From a bacterium (lineage in GTDB: Bacteria > Campylobacterota > Campylobacteria > Campylobacterales > Sulfurimonadaceae), in the NCBI GenBank assembly GCA_018824305.1, contig JAHJGM010000059.1, forward strand, positions 1 through 51,126: 51,126 bases of DNA, given 5' to 3'. Below, one piece after another: positions 27,246 through 34,741 of the stretch (position 1 is its first letter; each line of letters begins with the position of its first letter). The position numbers were made by a program, and so were the translations under genes. The notes under the pieces are model-generated. The model was not told the DNA's origin. It searched no databases and saw nothing but the letters and a program-made list of their open reading frames with translations.

Positions 27246-27317
27246 AAGCGAATTATAAGATATATAATAGGATTTTTTACGATATCGTGTTTAAAATATA
27301 TACATAAATAATACAAC

Positions 27318-27352
27318 CTACCGTTTATAACAGCTTTATAGGTAGATACCTA
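27318..27352. promoter_or_regulatory. overlapping inverted repeats between antiporter and hsrA
   Basis: TAGGTA-GA-TACCTA (27339-27352) is a perfect 14-base inverted repeat. A second one, CTACC...GGTAG with inner TATAA/TTATA (27318-27345), overlaps it. They lie in the 269-bp divergent gap, about 70-110 bp before the antiporter start, and could be an operator. No regulator is known. Confidence 0.35.
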
Positions 27353-27405
27353 AAAATATATTTGCAACAATCGATGCTAAAAAGTTTCAATATCTGAAAG
27401 TTCTA

Positions 27406-27437
27406 TTCTTAATCTAATATTAGAGAAATTTTAAGAA
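27406..27437. promoter_or_regulatory. nested inverted repeats upstream of hsrA
   Basis: TCTAATATTAGA (27413-27424) is a perfect 12-bp palindrome inside a wider pair TTCTTAA (27406-27412) and TTAAGAA (27431-27437). The block lies 78 bp or more before the hsrA start and upstream of a TATGAT box at 27470-27475. Autoregulation by HsrA is a reasonable guess since HsrA controls its own promoter in Helicobacter. Confidence 0.45.
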
Positions 27438-27514
27438 AAGTTGAAAAAAACTTTAAATTTTTCTAAAAGTATGATATCATTGCGCAAAATTTTTCGCTTA
27501 TAGGAACTTAAAAT

Positions 27515-28189
27515 ATGCGCATTCTTATTATAGAAGATGAAGTTACTTTAAACAAAATGCTAGCAGAGGGGCTAAAAGAGTTTGGCTACCAAAGTGATGT
27601 CGTAGAAACTTTGAAAGATGGCGAATACTATCTTGATATCCGTAACTATGACCTAGTATTAATGGATTGGATGTTACCGGATGGTAACAGCGTTGACATT
27701 ATCCCTAACATAAAAACAAATACTCCAAAAACTGTAGTAGTTGTACTTTCTGCTCGTGATGATGATGAGAGCGAAATAGAAGCTCTACGTTCAGGTGCTG
27801 ATGATTATATCCGCAAACCTTTTAACTTTGATGTTTTAATCGCTCGTTTGGAAGCTCGTCTTCGTTTTGGCGGAAGCTCGATCATCGAGATCGAAGATTT
27901 GACGATCAATCCTGAAGAGGAAAAGATCATCTACAAAGAGCAAGAGATAGAACTTAAAGGTAAACCTTTTGAAGTATTGACTCACCTGGCTCGCCATCGT
28001 GATCAAATCGTATCAAAAGAACAACTTCTTGATGCGATCTGGGAAGAACCGGAACTTGTAACTCCAAACGTTATCGAAGTCGCGATCAACCAGATTCGTC
28101 AAAAAATGGACAAACCTCTAGGAATCACGACAATCGAAACAGTTCGTCGCCGCGGTTACAGATTTTGTTTTCCAAAAGAGATAAACTAA
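27515..28189 (+). CDS. hsrA: OmpR-family response regulator HsrA
   Basis: The 224 residues have a receiver domain (1-118) and a winged-helix DNA-binding domain (about 125-222). The second half, with ELKGKPFEVLTHLARHRDQ, EEPELVTPNVIEVAINQI and RRRGYRFCFPK, is the hallmark of HsrA, the homeostatic regulator of Campylobacterota (HP1043 in Helicobacter, essential there). In Helicobacter the receiver lacks a usable phospho-acceptor. Here the acidic pair Glu7-Asp8, the acceptor Asp51 (VLMDWMLPDG) and the Lys in IRKPFN are all present. A histidine kinase gene follows 159 bp downstream. HsrA targets respiration and translation genes in relatives. Confidence 0.95.
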   Translation: MRILIIEDEVTLNKMLAEGLKEFGYQSDVVETLKDGEYYLDIRNYDLVLMDWMLPDGNSVDIIPNIKTNTPKTVVVVLSARDDDESEIEALRSGADDYIRKPFNFDVLIARLEARLRFGGSSIIEIEDLTINPEEEKIIYKEQEIELKGKPFEVLTHLARHRDQIVSKEQLLDAIWEEPELVTPNVIEVAINQIRQKMDKPLGITTIETVRRRGYRFCFPKEIN

Positions 28190-28202
28190 TACCATTTATT
28201 TA

Positions 28203-28238
28203 GAGCACTGGATGGAGCAAAACTCCATCGACATGCTC
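28203..28238 (+). terminator. hairpin after hsrA
   Basis: GATGGAG (28211-28217) pairs with CTCCATC (28223-28229) around a CAAAA loop, and outer arms GAGCA/TGCTC extend the stem. No T-run follows directly, so this may be a Rho-assisted or attenuating hairpin rather than a classical terminator. It separates hsrA from the kinase promoter. Confidence 0.5.
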
Positions 28239-28292
28239 GATACTTCATATCTCCCCCTGTTTCCTAACAAATGTATTTCTAAAATCAAACTC

Positions 28293-28320
28293 TTTACATG
28301 TAAGACTCTTTCGTTATAAT
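28293..28320 (+). promoter_or_regulatory. histidine kinase promoter with the palindrome as -35
   Basis: TTTACA (28293-28298), a 16-bp spacer and TATAAT (28315-28320) form a good sigma-70 promoter 28 bp before the kinase ATG. The -35 hexamer lies within the palindrome TTACATGTAA (28294-28303), in its 13-base form CTTTACATGTAAG. It is the only exact copy outside a gene. Confidence 0.65.
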
Positions 28321-28348
28321 TTCAATATATCTTCATTAGGATTTTATT

Positions 28349-29647
28349 ATGCTCATGCAAAGAAGTATCAGAAAACGTTTCTTTATCCAGCTAATCATCG
28401 CTTCTGCATCTTTAATACTCATATTTACTTCATTTGCATACCTGTATATCGAAAAATCCATCTACGATGAAAAAAGAGACGAGCTTATTAAGCTTGCTCA
28501 AAATATCGCGTCATTTAAATCTCTCTATGATGCAACTGTAACAAATCCCGATACACTGATGGGATTATCCGTTGAACTTGTCAATCTTAAACAGCAGTTA
28601 GACTATGTTCACATGTACGAAAAAACTCAAAGAGACAGGACATACCTTACAATCGTATATCCTTTTAAGATCGAAGATTTGAGCTATCTCAAGATCACCC
28701 GTGATATTACCCCGACAAAACAGCTCCTAAACAATATTTTAAACTCGATCTTTATTATTAACAGTGTCGGCTTTGTACTCATCATCCTCTATGCGGTCGC
28801 GCTTTCCAAGATGCTTATCGCTCCTGTTAAAACACTTTCAAACAGGCTGTCCAACATGAATGAGCATCTTATGCAGACCATTAAGATAGAGGAGCTTCCA
28901 AAAGAGTTCGAGCCTCTAGGCATTACCCTAAATCATCTCATAAACAGAGTACAGAACTTTGTCAAATACCAAAAAGAACTTTTTATCGGAACAGCGCACG
29001 AGCTCAAAACTCCGCTTGCCGTCATCAAGCTCAAAAACCAAGTCACTTTAATAAAAAAACGTACCCCTGAAGAGTATATAGATGCCCTCAAGACTACAAA
29101 CAAGGCAGTGGATGATATGAACCATATCGTCTCCAACATACTCAATATCGGGCGCCAAGAGGGTGCACAGCTCGAAAAACCGGTGGAAGTCGATATCATC
29201 GCTGTCTTAAAAGAAAAAGCAAATGATTTTAAACTGCTGGCGGAAAATGAGAACAAAGATCTCATGATCAGTTTCAAACCGGATCTCTTTATGGCAACGC
29301 TTCAAGTCAGTCTGCTCAACCAGATTGTTCAGAACTTTTTGCAAAATGCTTTAAAGTTCACACCAAAAGGCAAAAAAGTCTCTATCAGCAGTTATCAAAA
29401 TCATGAAGGGCTTGTTATCGAAGTGCTTGATGAGGGGTGCGGTATCGATGAAAGTGTCGATCTATTCGCTCCTTTTAAACGTCAGGGAAATAAAAGCGGT
29501 GTAGGTTTAGGACTCTTTTTAGCAAAAAGTGCAGCGGATGCAATAGGTGCTAAAATAGTGCTAAAAAATAGAGAGGACGGGATATCAGGCACAAAAGCAT
29601 CACTTACGATTATCTCTAAATTATGCTGTCCTTTGCATTTCAAATAA
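28349..29647 (+). CDS. membrane sensor histidine kinase
   Basis: The 432 residues have two membrane segments (about 12-34 and 131-152) enclosing a periplasmic sensor of about 95 residues. The H box is GTAHELKTPLAVIKLKNQ with His217. The ATPase motifs are NQIVQNFLQNALKFTPKGK (N box), LDEGCGID (G1) and GVGLGLFLAKS (G2). The sensor loop has no domain I recognise. The gene follows hsrA, so the two may form a pair, although it has its own promoter. The ribosome-binding site is AGGA, 7 bases before the ATG. The C-terminus ends in a short extension with LCCPLHFK. Confidence 0.93.
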   Translation: MLMQRSIRKRFFIQLIIASASLILIFTSFAYLYIEKSIYDEKRDELIKLAQNIASFKSLYDATVTNPDTLMGLSVELVNLKQQLDYVHMYEKTQRDRTYLTIVYPFKIEDLSYLKITRDITPTKQLLNNILNSIFIINSVGFVLIILYAVALSKMLIAPVKTLSNRLSNMNEHLMQTIKIEELPKEFEPLGITLNHLINRVQNFVKYQKELFIGTAHELKTPLAVIKLKNQVTLIKKRTPEEYIDALKTTNKAVDDMNHIVSNILNIGRQEGAQLEKPVEVDIIAVLKEKANDFKLLAENENKDLMISFKPDLFMATLQVSLLNQIVQNFLQNALKFTPKGKKVSISSYQNHEGLVIEVLDEGCGIDESVDLFAPFKRQGNKSGVGLGLFLAKSAADAIGAKIVLKNREDGISGTKASLTIISKLCCPLHFK

Positions 29648-29705
29648 TCTAAAGGTTAGTTTCGCTATAAATCGGGCATAAAACAATTAACTATAAGGTT
29701 TTTGA

Positions 29706-29960
29706 ATGGCATTACTAATAAACGAAGAGTGTATAGCGTGTGACGCATGTCGCGAAGAGTGTCCTACAATGGCGATTGAAGAGGGTGACCCAATTTACTT
29801 TATAGATCCGGATAGATGTACTGAGTGTGTCGGTGTTTATGATGAACCTTCATGTATAGCCGTTTGTCCTGTTGAATGTATCGTTGCCGATAAAGACAAT
29901 GTCGAGACTATTGCAGAACTTCAATATAAGTACAAAGCAATTTTAGCGGAAGAGGAATAG
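29706..29960 (+). CDS. fdxB: YfhL-type 2[4Fe-4S] ferredoxin
   Basis: The 84 residues hold two cluster motifs: CIACDACREECP (about 8-19) and CTECVGVYDEPSCIAVCPVECI (about 38-59, quoted in parts: CTECVG, PSCIAVCP). The eight-residue insert in the second motif and the acidic C-terminal tail mark the YfhL/alvin-type ferredoxins, which have very negative potentials. It lies between the kinase gene and the ppx gene, which starts 1 bp after its stop. C. jejuni has fdxB at the same place, as I recall. Its redox partner cannot be read from the sequence. Confidence 0.9.
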   Translation: MALLINEECIACDACREECPTMAIEEGDPIYFIDPDRCTECVGVYDEPSCIAVCPVECIVADKDNVETIAELQYKYKAILAEEE

Positions 29961-29961
29961 T

Positions 29962-31428
29962 TTGGCAAAAATAACGGCAGTCATAGATATAGGGTCAAAC
30001 TCGGCCCGAATGGTTGTCTATGAAAAAACTAGCCGTTTTGCTTTTCATCTTCTTCATGAAGTAAAAAGTCGGGTTCGCCTTCCTGAAAATGCCTATAAAA
30101 ATAACGGCTATCTTCAAGAAGAAGCGATGCAAAGGACGTATGACGCACTTGAAAACTTTTTAAGGATAGCGTCATCTTACAAAGTAAGAAAAATCCTCTG
30201 TGTCGCTACCTCTGCTCTTCGTGATGCTCCAAACAAACAGGAATTTTTATCTCGCGTCAGAAACGGTTTGAAACTCAATATAAAAGTCATAGACGGAGAA
30301 AAAGAGGCACTTTACGGTGCTGTTGCCTGTTTAAATCTATTACCAAAAGCCGATGCCCTTACAATAGATATAGGCGGGGGTTCTACGGAATTTTCATACA
30401 TTCTTGAGGGCAAAGTCACAAACACTTTATCATTGGCACTAGGAACGGTAAGATTAAAAGAGCTGTTCTTTGACAAGAACGATATTGACGGAGCTAAAAG
30501 ATATATCAATGCGGAGCTGGATAAACTCAGTAATATCGAGATCTCAAATCTCATCGGTATAGGCGGTACTTTTCGTGCGCTTTGCCGTGCTATTATGAAA
30601 GATATCAAATATCCGCTTAACAAACTTCACTCTTTTGAATGTTCATCAAAGACGATGTCTATATTTGTAGACAAGGTCATGAATGCCAATGAACGGCGAC
30701 TGAAAACTCTCAACATACGCCCTGAACGTTTTGATGTCATAAAACCGGGAAGCCTGATCATCTCAGAGCTCCTAAAAAGAAAAACCGACATCAACAACAT
30801 CATAACAAGCGGTGTTGGCGTAAGAGAGGGAGTCTATTTAAGCGATATCCTCAGAGGTCAAAAAGACAATAGTTTCCCTGCAAACTTCAATCCTTCTGTC
30901 AGATATCTTCTTGATTCTTACATCGTAGACAACAACCATTCCAATCAGCTTGCCAAACTCTCTAAACGCATCTTTGAACTGACATACAACACATACGACA
31001 TTGATAAGAAATATGCAAAAGAGCTGGTGATCGCAGCCAAGCTTTCACCTATTGGTGCGTCACTACATAACTATTCAAGCAATCAGCACAGTTATTATCT
31101 GATCCAGACTGCACTGGAATATGGATTTACGCATCAGGAGATCATCCTTATCGCGACATTGACAAAATATGCCAAAAGAAGAGCACCTGCGACTGCGCAT
31201 ATAGCCGAGTATAAAAATATTTTGCCCGATGAAAGAGTTGCAGAGTTTTTAAGTTTTATCATATCGCTCTCCTCTGCACTTCTAACACACAGACCAAGAG
31301 ATCTGCAATATGAGATCGGTTTTAGCGACAACTGCTTACATGTAAGCTCGCAAGACAATCTTTATCTGGCAAAAGACGCAGTAAAAAAACTAGAATCACC
31401 AAAAGGGATAAGAGTAGAGTTTCTTTAA
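29962..31428 (+). CDS. ppx: Ppx/GppA exopolyphosphatase family protein
   Basis: Enzymes of this family cut phosphate from polyphosphate or from pppGpp. The 488 residues have an ASKHA-type fold: AVIDIGSNSARMVVYE (about 5-20), LCVATSALRDA, DIDIGGGSTEFSYI-type motif near residue 136 (TIDIGGGSTEF), and GIGGTFRAL. The C-terminal helical region (about 310-480) has weak HD-domain character. The start is TTG directly after the ferredoxin stop, giving coupled translation. Polyphosphatase and pppGppase cannot be told apart here. One TTACATGTAA palindrome lies near the 3' end. Confidence 0.92.
   Translation: MAKITAVIDIGSNSARMVVYEKTSRFAFHLLHEVKSRVRLPENAYKNNGYLQEEAMQRTYDALENFLRIASSYKVRKILCVATSALRDAPNKQEFLSRVRNGLKLNIKVIDGEKEALYGAVACLNLLPKADALTIDIGGGSTEFSYILEGKVTNTLSLALGTVRLKELFFDKNDIDGAKRYINAELDKLSNIEISNLIGIGGTFRALCRAIMKDIKYPLNKLHSFECSSKTMSIFVDKVMNANERRLKTLNIRPERFDVIKPGSLIISELLKRKTDINNIITSGVGVREGVYLSDILRGQKDNSFPANFNPSVRYLLDSYIVDNNHSNQLAKLSKRIFELTYNTYDIDKKYAKELVIAAKLSPIGASLHNYSSNQHSYYLIQTALEYGFTHQEIILIATLTKYAKRRAPATAHIAEYKNILPDERVAEFLSFIISLSSALLTHRPRDLQYEIGFSDNCLHVSSQDNLYLAKDAVKKLESPKGIRVEFL
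31336..31345. repeat. TTACATGTAA palindrome in ppx
   Basis: Exact copy in a plus-strand gene, read Leu-His-Val (NCLHVSS). It shows that the word is not restricted to minus-strand genes. Confidence 0.8.
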
Positions 31429-31454
31429 AAAACCCTCTCTCACTTCTCTTTATC

Positions 31455-33677
31455 TTAGAATTTTTGTCCCATTGTAAACTCAAAGTGAGATGTATTGTCT
31501 CCAGTTTGTGCATTCATCGGGTTTGCGAACATCAACTGTATCGGTCCTACCGGTGAGAACCATTCAAGTCCCATACCGTAGCCTCCGCGAGATGTTTCGC
31601 TCAATGAATTATCCCCGATAAAACCCCAATCGATAAAAGTCACCAAACGCATCTTAGCTTTTGCAACTAATGGAAAGCTTATCTCCGCTGTATTGGAAAA
31701 AGTTTGTTTAGACCCTATAGTATTGCCTGATGAATCCTCTGTACCAAGAGAATATGATTGATATCCTCTAACGCTCCCTATTCCACCCATGTAAAATCTC
31801 TCAGCGACTGGAAGATATCCATTATCTATCGCATAGTTAAATCTTGCTTTGTATCTAAAGATCGCGTCAAATCCGACATAATCATTTAACCCTGTATATT
31901 TATTAAAATTCGTTAAGAATTTCGTAAACTTCGCATCAGATCCAAGTCCTGCTTTTTCTATACTTTCTCCTGCAGTAAAACCCTCTCTTGGAAGATAATA
32001 ATCATCCGTATTATCAAAACTCATACTGGCTACCGCTGAACTTTTTCCATAACTTTGAAAATAGTAACTTCCGTATGTCGCTGTTGCATTTGCGTCTACA
32101 TTGCTATATGTATTTTGAGAATAGTTATACCCCAGATATCCGGATATATGTCTCGTAAATCTATGTCCGACACCCGCACTCACACCGTTGCCCGCAACCG
32201 AATAACTTGAATAATCCGTTCCTGACTGATAAAGAGAAAAGTTTCCACTAAAATCACTGTCGTTTAACCTGGGGTTTGAGATAGAAAACGAATAGTTACG
32301 TGTTGTCTGGGATTTATCAAGTTTCACTCCCATATTGATACCGGAACCGAAGATATTTCTGTCATTAACAGATATACTTAAAAGCAATCCGCCATAACTT
32401 CCGTATCCTCCGCCTATTTGTATGTTTCCTGTCGGTGTCTCTTTGACTTTCACTATAAGGTCCATACTTCTTTCGTCTATGCGTTTTTCCTCGATGGTAT
32501 TACTCTCAAAGTAACCCAGACGTCCTAGAGAAGCCCTTGAATCTTTTAAATCTGTTAGACTGTACATATCTCCTGGTCCAAGAAACAGTTCACGTCTGAT
32601 GATCCTGTCCAGTGTACGGGTATTACCGGAGATGATCACATTCCTAATTCGTACTTTCTCACCCGGTATGACTTTAAAGACGACCTCGACGGTATGGTTC
32701 TTATTATCTTTTCTAAGATCGGGAACCACATTGACAAAAGCGTACCCAAGATCGGCGATGATCGTTTTGATCCTGTCCGAATCCTCTCTGAATGTCTTGA
32801 TGTTAAACGCTTCATTTTTTACGAGTTTGACAACCTCCAGAAGTTTTTCATCCTCTACGACCTGTTTGGTCTGTTCGATACTGATCCCGCTGATGCGGTA
32901 AACGTCACCCTCCGCGATCTGGTAACTCATCTCTCCCGTATAGTGGTCGAAGTTCACTCTGACAAACGGAGCATCGACTTTTGCATCAAGGTAACCGTAC
33001 TGCATGTAGTAATCACGTATTCTAAACGGATCATACTGAAGGTCTTGTATCATCAGATCGCCGCTGTTTCTTCCCCAGAACCAGCCCATAAACTGATGCT
33101 CTTTATTGGCTACGACATCGTCAAAATCAGTACCTTCAAATCTTTGAAGACCGCTGTATCGTATCTTTTCGATAATGATCTTTGCACCTTCATTCGTGAC
33201 AAATTTGATATGGATACTTCCATTATCCTGAAGCTCTTTTTCGACTTCGACGACGGAATCGATCTTGCCGTCGTGATTGAGCGACTCGATGATCCTGTTT
33301 TTTGCATTTTCTATCTTTTTCTCATCATACAAAGTACCGCGCTTTATCATGACTACGTCATTTAAAAAATCTTTATCATCCTCTTTATAGCCTTTTAGCT
33401 CTATTTTTGAGATGATAGGCTTCTCTTTGAAATGAAATGTCACGTTCCCGTCTTCATTAGTGACATATATATCTTGAAAATATCCTTGGTCAAAATACTT
33501 TTTTATAGCATCATCTATTTTAGTATCATCTATCTCATCACCGACGTCGATATCGATCATACGGATTGCCACATCTTTCGAGATGTGAAATAAACCATCA
33601 TAATTTATCTCTTTTATTTTCTCTGCATAAACACTCAAGCTTATCAAAAAAGCAAGTGCTAAAAAAACAATTTTCAT
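31455..33677 (-). CDS. bamA: outer membrane assembly factor BamA
   Basis: BamA inserts beta-barrel proteins into the outer membrane. The 740 residues begin with a signal peptide (about 1-18, ends VYA). Five POTRA domains (about 20-410) follow, then a 16-strand barrel (about 420-740). FYMGGIGSVRGYQSYSLG contains the conserved VRGY lid-lock motif, and the protein ends in Phe (HFEFTMGQKF), the expected outer-membrane signal. It converges with ppx across 26 bp without a clear terminator. It is divergent from tyrA, as in C. jejuni from memory. Confidence 0.97.
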   Translation of the reverse strand: MKIVFLALAFLISLSVYAEKIKEINYDGLFHISKDVAIRMIDIDVGDEIDDTKIDDAIKKYFDQGYFQDIYVTNEDGNVTFHFKEKPIISKIELKGYKEDDKDFLNDVVMIKRGTLYDEKKIENAKNRIIESLNHDGKIDSVVEVEKELQDNGSIHIKFVTNEGAKIIIEKIRYSGLQRFEGTDFDDVVANKEHQFMGWFWGRNSGDLMIQDLQYDPFRIRDYYMQYGYLDAKVDAPFVRVNFDHYTGEMSYQIAEGDVYRISGISIEQTKQVVEDEKLLEVVKLVKNEAFNIKTFREDSDRIKTIIADLGYAFVNVVPDLRKDNKNHTVEVVFKVIPGEKVRIRNVIISGNTRTLDRIIRRELFLGPGDMYSLTDLKDSRASLGRLGYFESNTIEEKRIDERSMDLIVKVKETPTGNIQIGGGYGSYGGLLLSISVNDRNIFGSGINMGVKLDKSQTTRNYSFSISNPRLNDSDFSGNFSLYQSGTDYSSYSVAGNGVSAGVGHRFTRHISGYLGYNYSQNTYSNVDANATATYGSYYFQSYGKSSAVASMSFDNTDDYYLPREGFTAGESIEKAGLGSDAKFTKFLTNFNKYTGLNDYVGFDAIFRYKARFNYAIDNGYLPVAERFYMGGIGSVRGYQSYSLGTEDSSGNTIGSKQTFSNTAEISFPLVAKAKMRLVTFIDWGFIGDNSLSETSRGGYGMGLEWFSPVGPIQLMFANPMNAQTGDNTSHFEFTMGQKF

Positions 33678-33768
33678 ATATTTCCTAAAATTTAAATAAC
33701 AAGTCCAAGATTTTACACTGAAAGTGATTAATATTACGTAAACTCAAGCAATTTAAGTGTATCATTAG

Positions 33769-33861
33769 GGTCAAAAAGAATCGTTTTTTAACGATAAACA
33801 AGCACTTTTCAATAAATACTTTGCTTTAGAAACAGATGAAATTTATCTTGTAACCGAATAA
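33769..33861 (+). pseudogene. possible gene remnant upstream of tyrA
   Basis: Between bamA and tyrA the plus strand has a start-less open stretch that reads GQKESFFNDKQALFNK and then YFALETDEIYLVTE before TAA. The composition looks protein-like, but it is only about 30 codons and has no in-frame start after the upstream TAG. It could be the end of a decayed gene or chance. A hairpin ATCGTT/AACGAT (33780-33795) lies inside. Confidence 0.25.
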
Positions 33862-33910
33862 GAGATAAAGTTTGTTCATAATATTATAAAAATTTAAACA
33901 GGAATAGATT

Positions 33911-34741
33911 ATGAAAATAGGTATAATCGGCCTTGGTCTAATGGGTGGTTCCTTAGCACTTAGCCTCAAAAAACTACCGTTTATACAAGAGATAGTAGGA
34001 AGTGATCATAATAAAGAGCACCAAGAACAAGCTCTTGAACTCTCACTTGTAAAAAAGATCGTAGAATTCGAAGAGATAAAGAAGTGTGATCTTATCATCC
34101 TTGCAGTTCCGGTGGATGGCATTATCTCCATTATAAACCAATTGACAGACATTCCCGAGAATACAACGGTCATAGACTTCGGTAGTACGAAAGAAAAGAT
34201 CGTAAGTTCTATCCCTGCACAGATACGTAAAAATGTCGTAGCAGCTCACCCGATGACGGGGACAGAGTTTTTTGGACCTTATGCAGCAATAGAAGAACTT
34301 TATACAAACAGCGTCGTCGTACTTTGTGACCTCGAAGATAGCGGAGCACACCAAAAAGAGGTAGCTATCAAACTTTTTGAAGCACTTCGCATGAATATAA
34401 GCTACATGCATGCTCATGAACATGACCGTCATACGGCGTTTATCAGCCATATGCCTCACGCCATCTCATACTCGCTTGCAAATACGGTTATCAAACAGGA
34501 AAACAGAGATGACATCTTGACACTTGCTGCGGGTGGTTTCAGATCGATGAGCCGTCTTGCGAAAAGTTCTCCGGCGATGTGGGAAGATGTCTTTAAACAA
34601 AACAAAGACAATGTCCTTGAAGCGATAGAGCTTTTTGAAAAAGAGCTGCAAAACTTTAAAAAGCATATCAAAGACGAAAACTGGAAAGAGCTGCATAAAG
34701 ATATGCAAGACGCCAATACTCTTTACAATATCTTCAGTTAA
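33911..34741 (+). CDS. tyrA: prephenate dehydrogenase TyrA
   Basis: TyrA converts prephenate to 4-hydroxyphenylpyruvate on the tyrosine branch. The 276 residues start with the NAD-binding fingerprint GIIGLGLMGGSLALSLKK. DFGSTKEKI, the substrate-site stretch AAHPMTGTEFFGPYAA and the catalytic His region FISHMPHAISYSLA are clear. AAGGFRSMSRLAKSSPAMWEDVF follows. There is no chorismate mutase or ACT domain, so it is the short monofunctional type. Its stop shares TTAA with the convergent batD gene. Confidence 0.95.
   Translation: MKIGIIGLGLMGGSLALSLKKLPFIQEIVGSDHNKEHQEQALELSLVKKIVEFEEIKKCDLIILAVPVDGIISIINQLTDIPENTTVIDFGSTKEKIVSSIPAQIRKNVVAAHPMTGTEFFGPYAAIEELYTNSVVVLCDLEDSGAHQKEVAIKLFEALRMNISYMHAHEHDRHTAFISHMPHAISYSLANTVIKQENRDDILTLAAGGFRSMSRLAKSSPAMWEDVFKQNKDNVLEAIELFEKELQNFKKHIKDENWKELHKDMQDANTLYNIFS

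Noticed and set aside
32694-33365. 223-codon open frame on the plus strand inside bamA
   Set aside because: It is antisense to a clear BamA and has no family features; bamA codon bias explains it.
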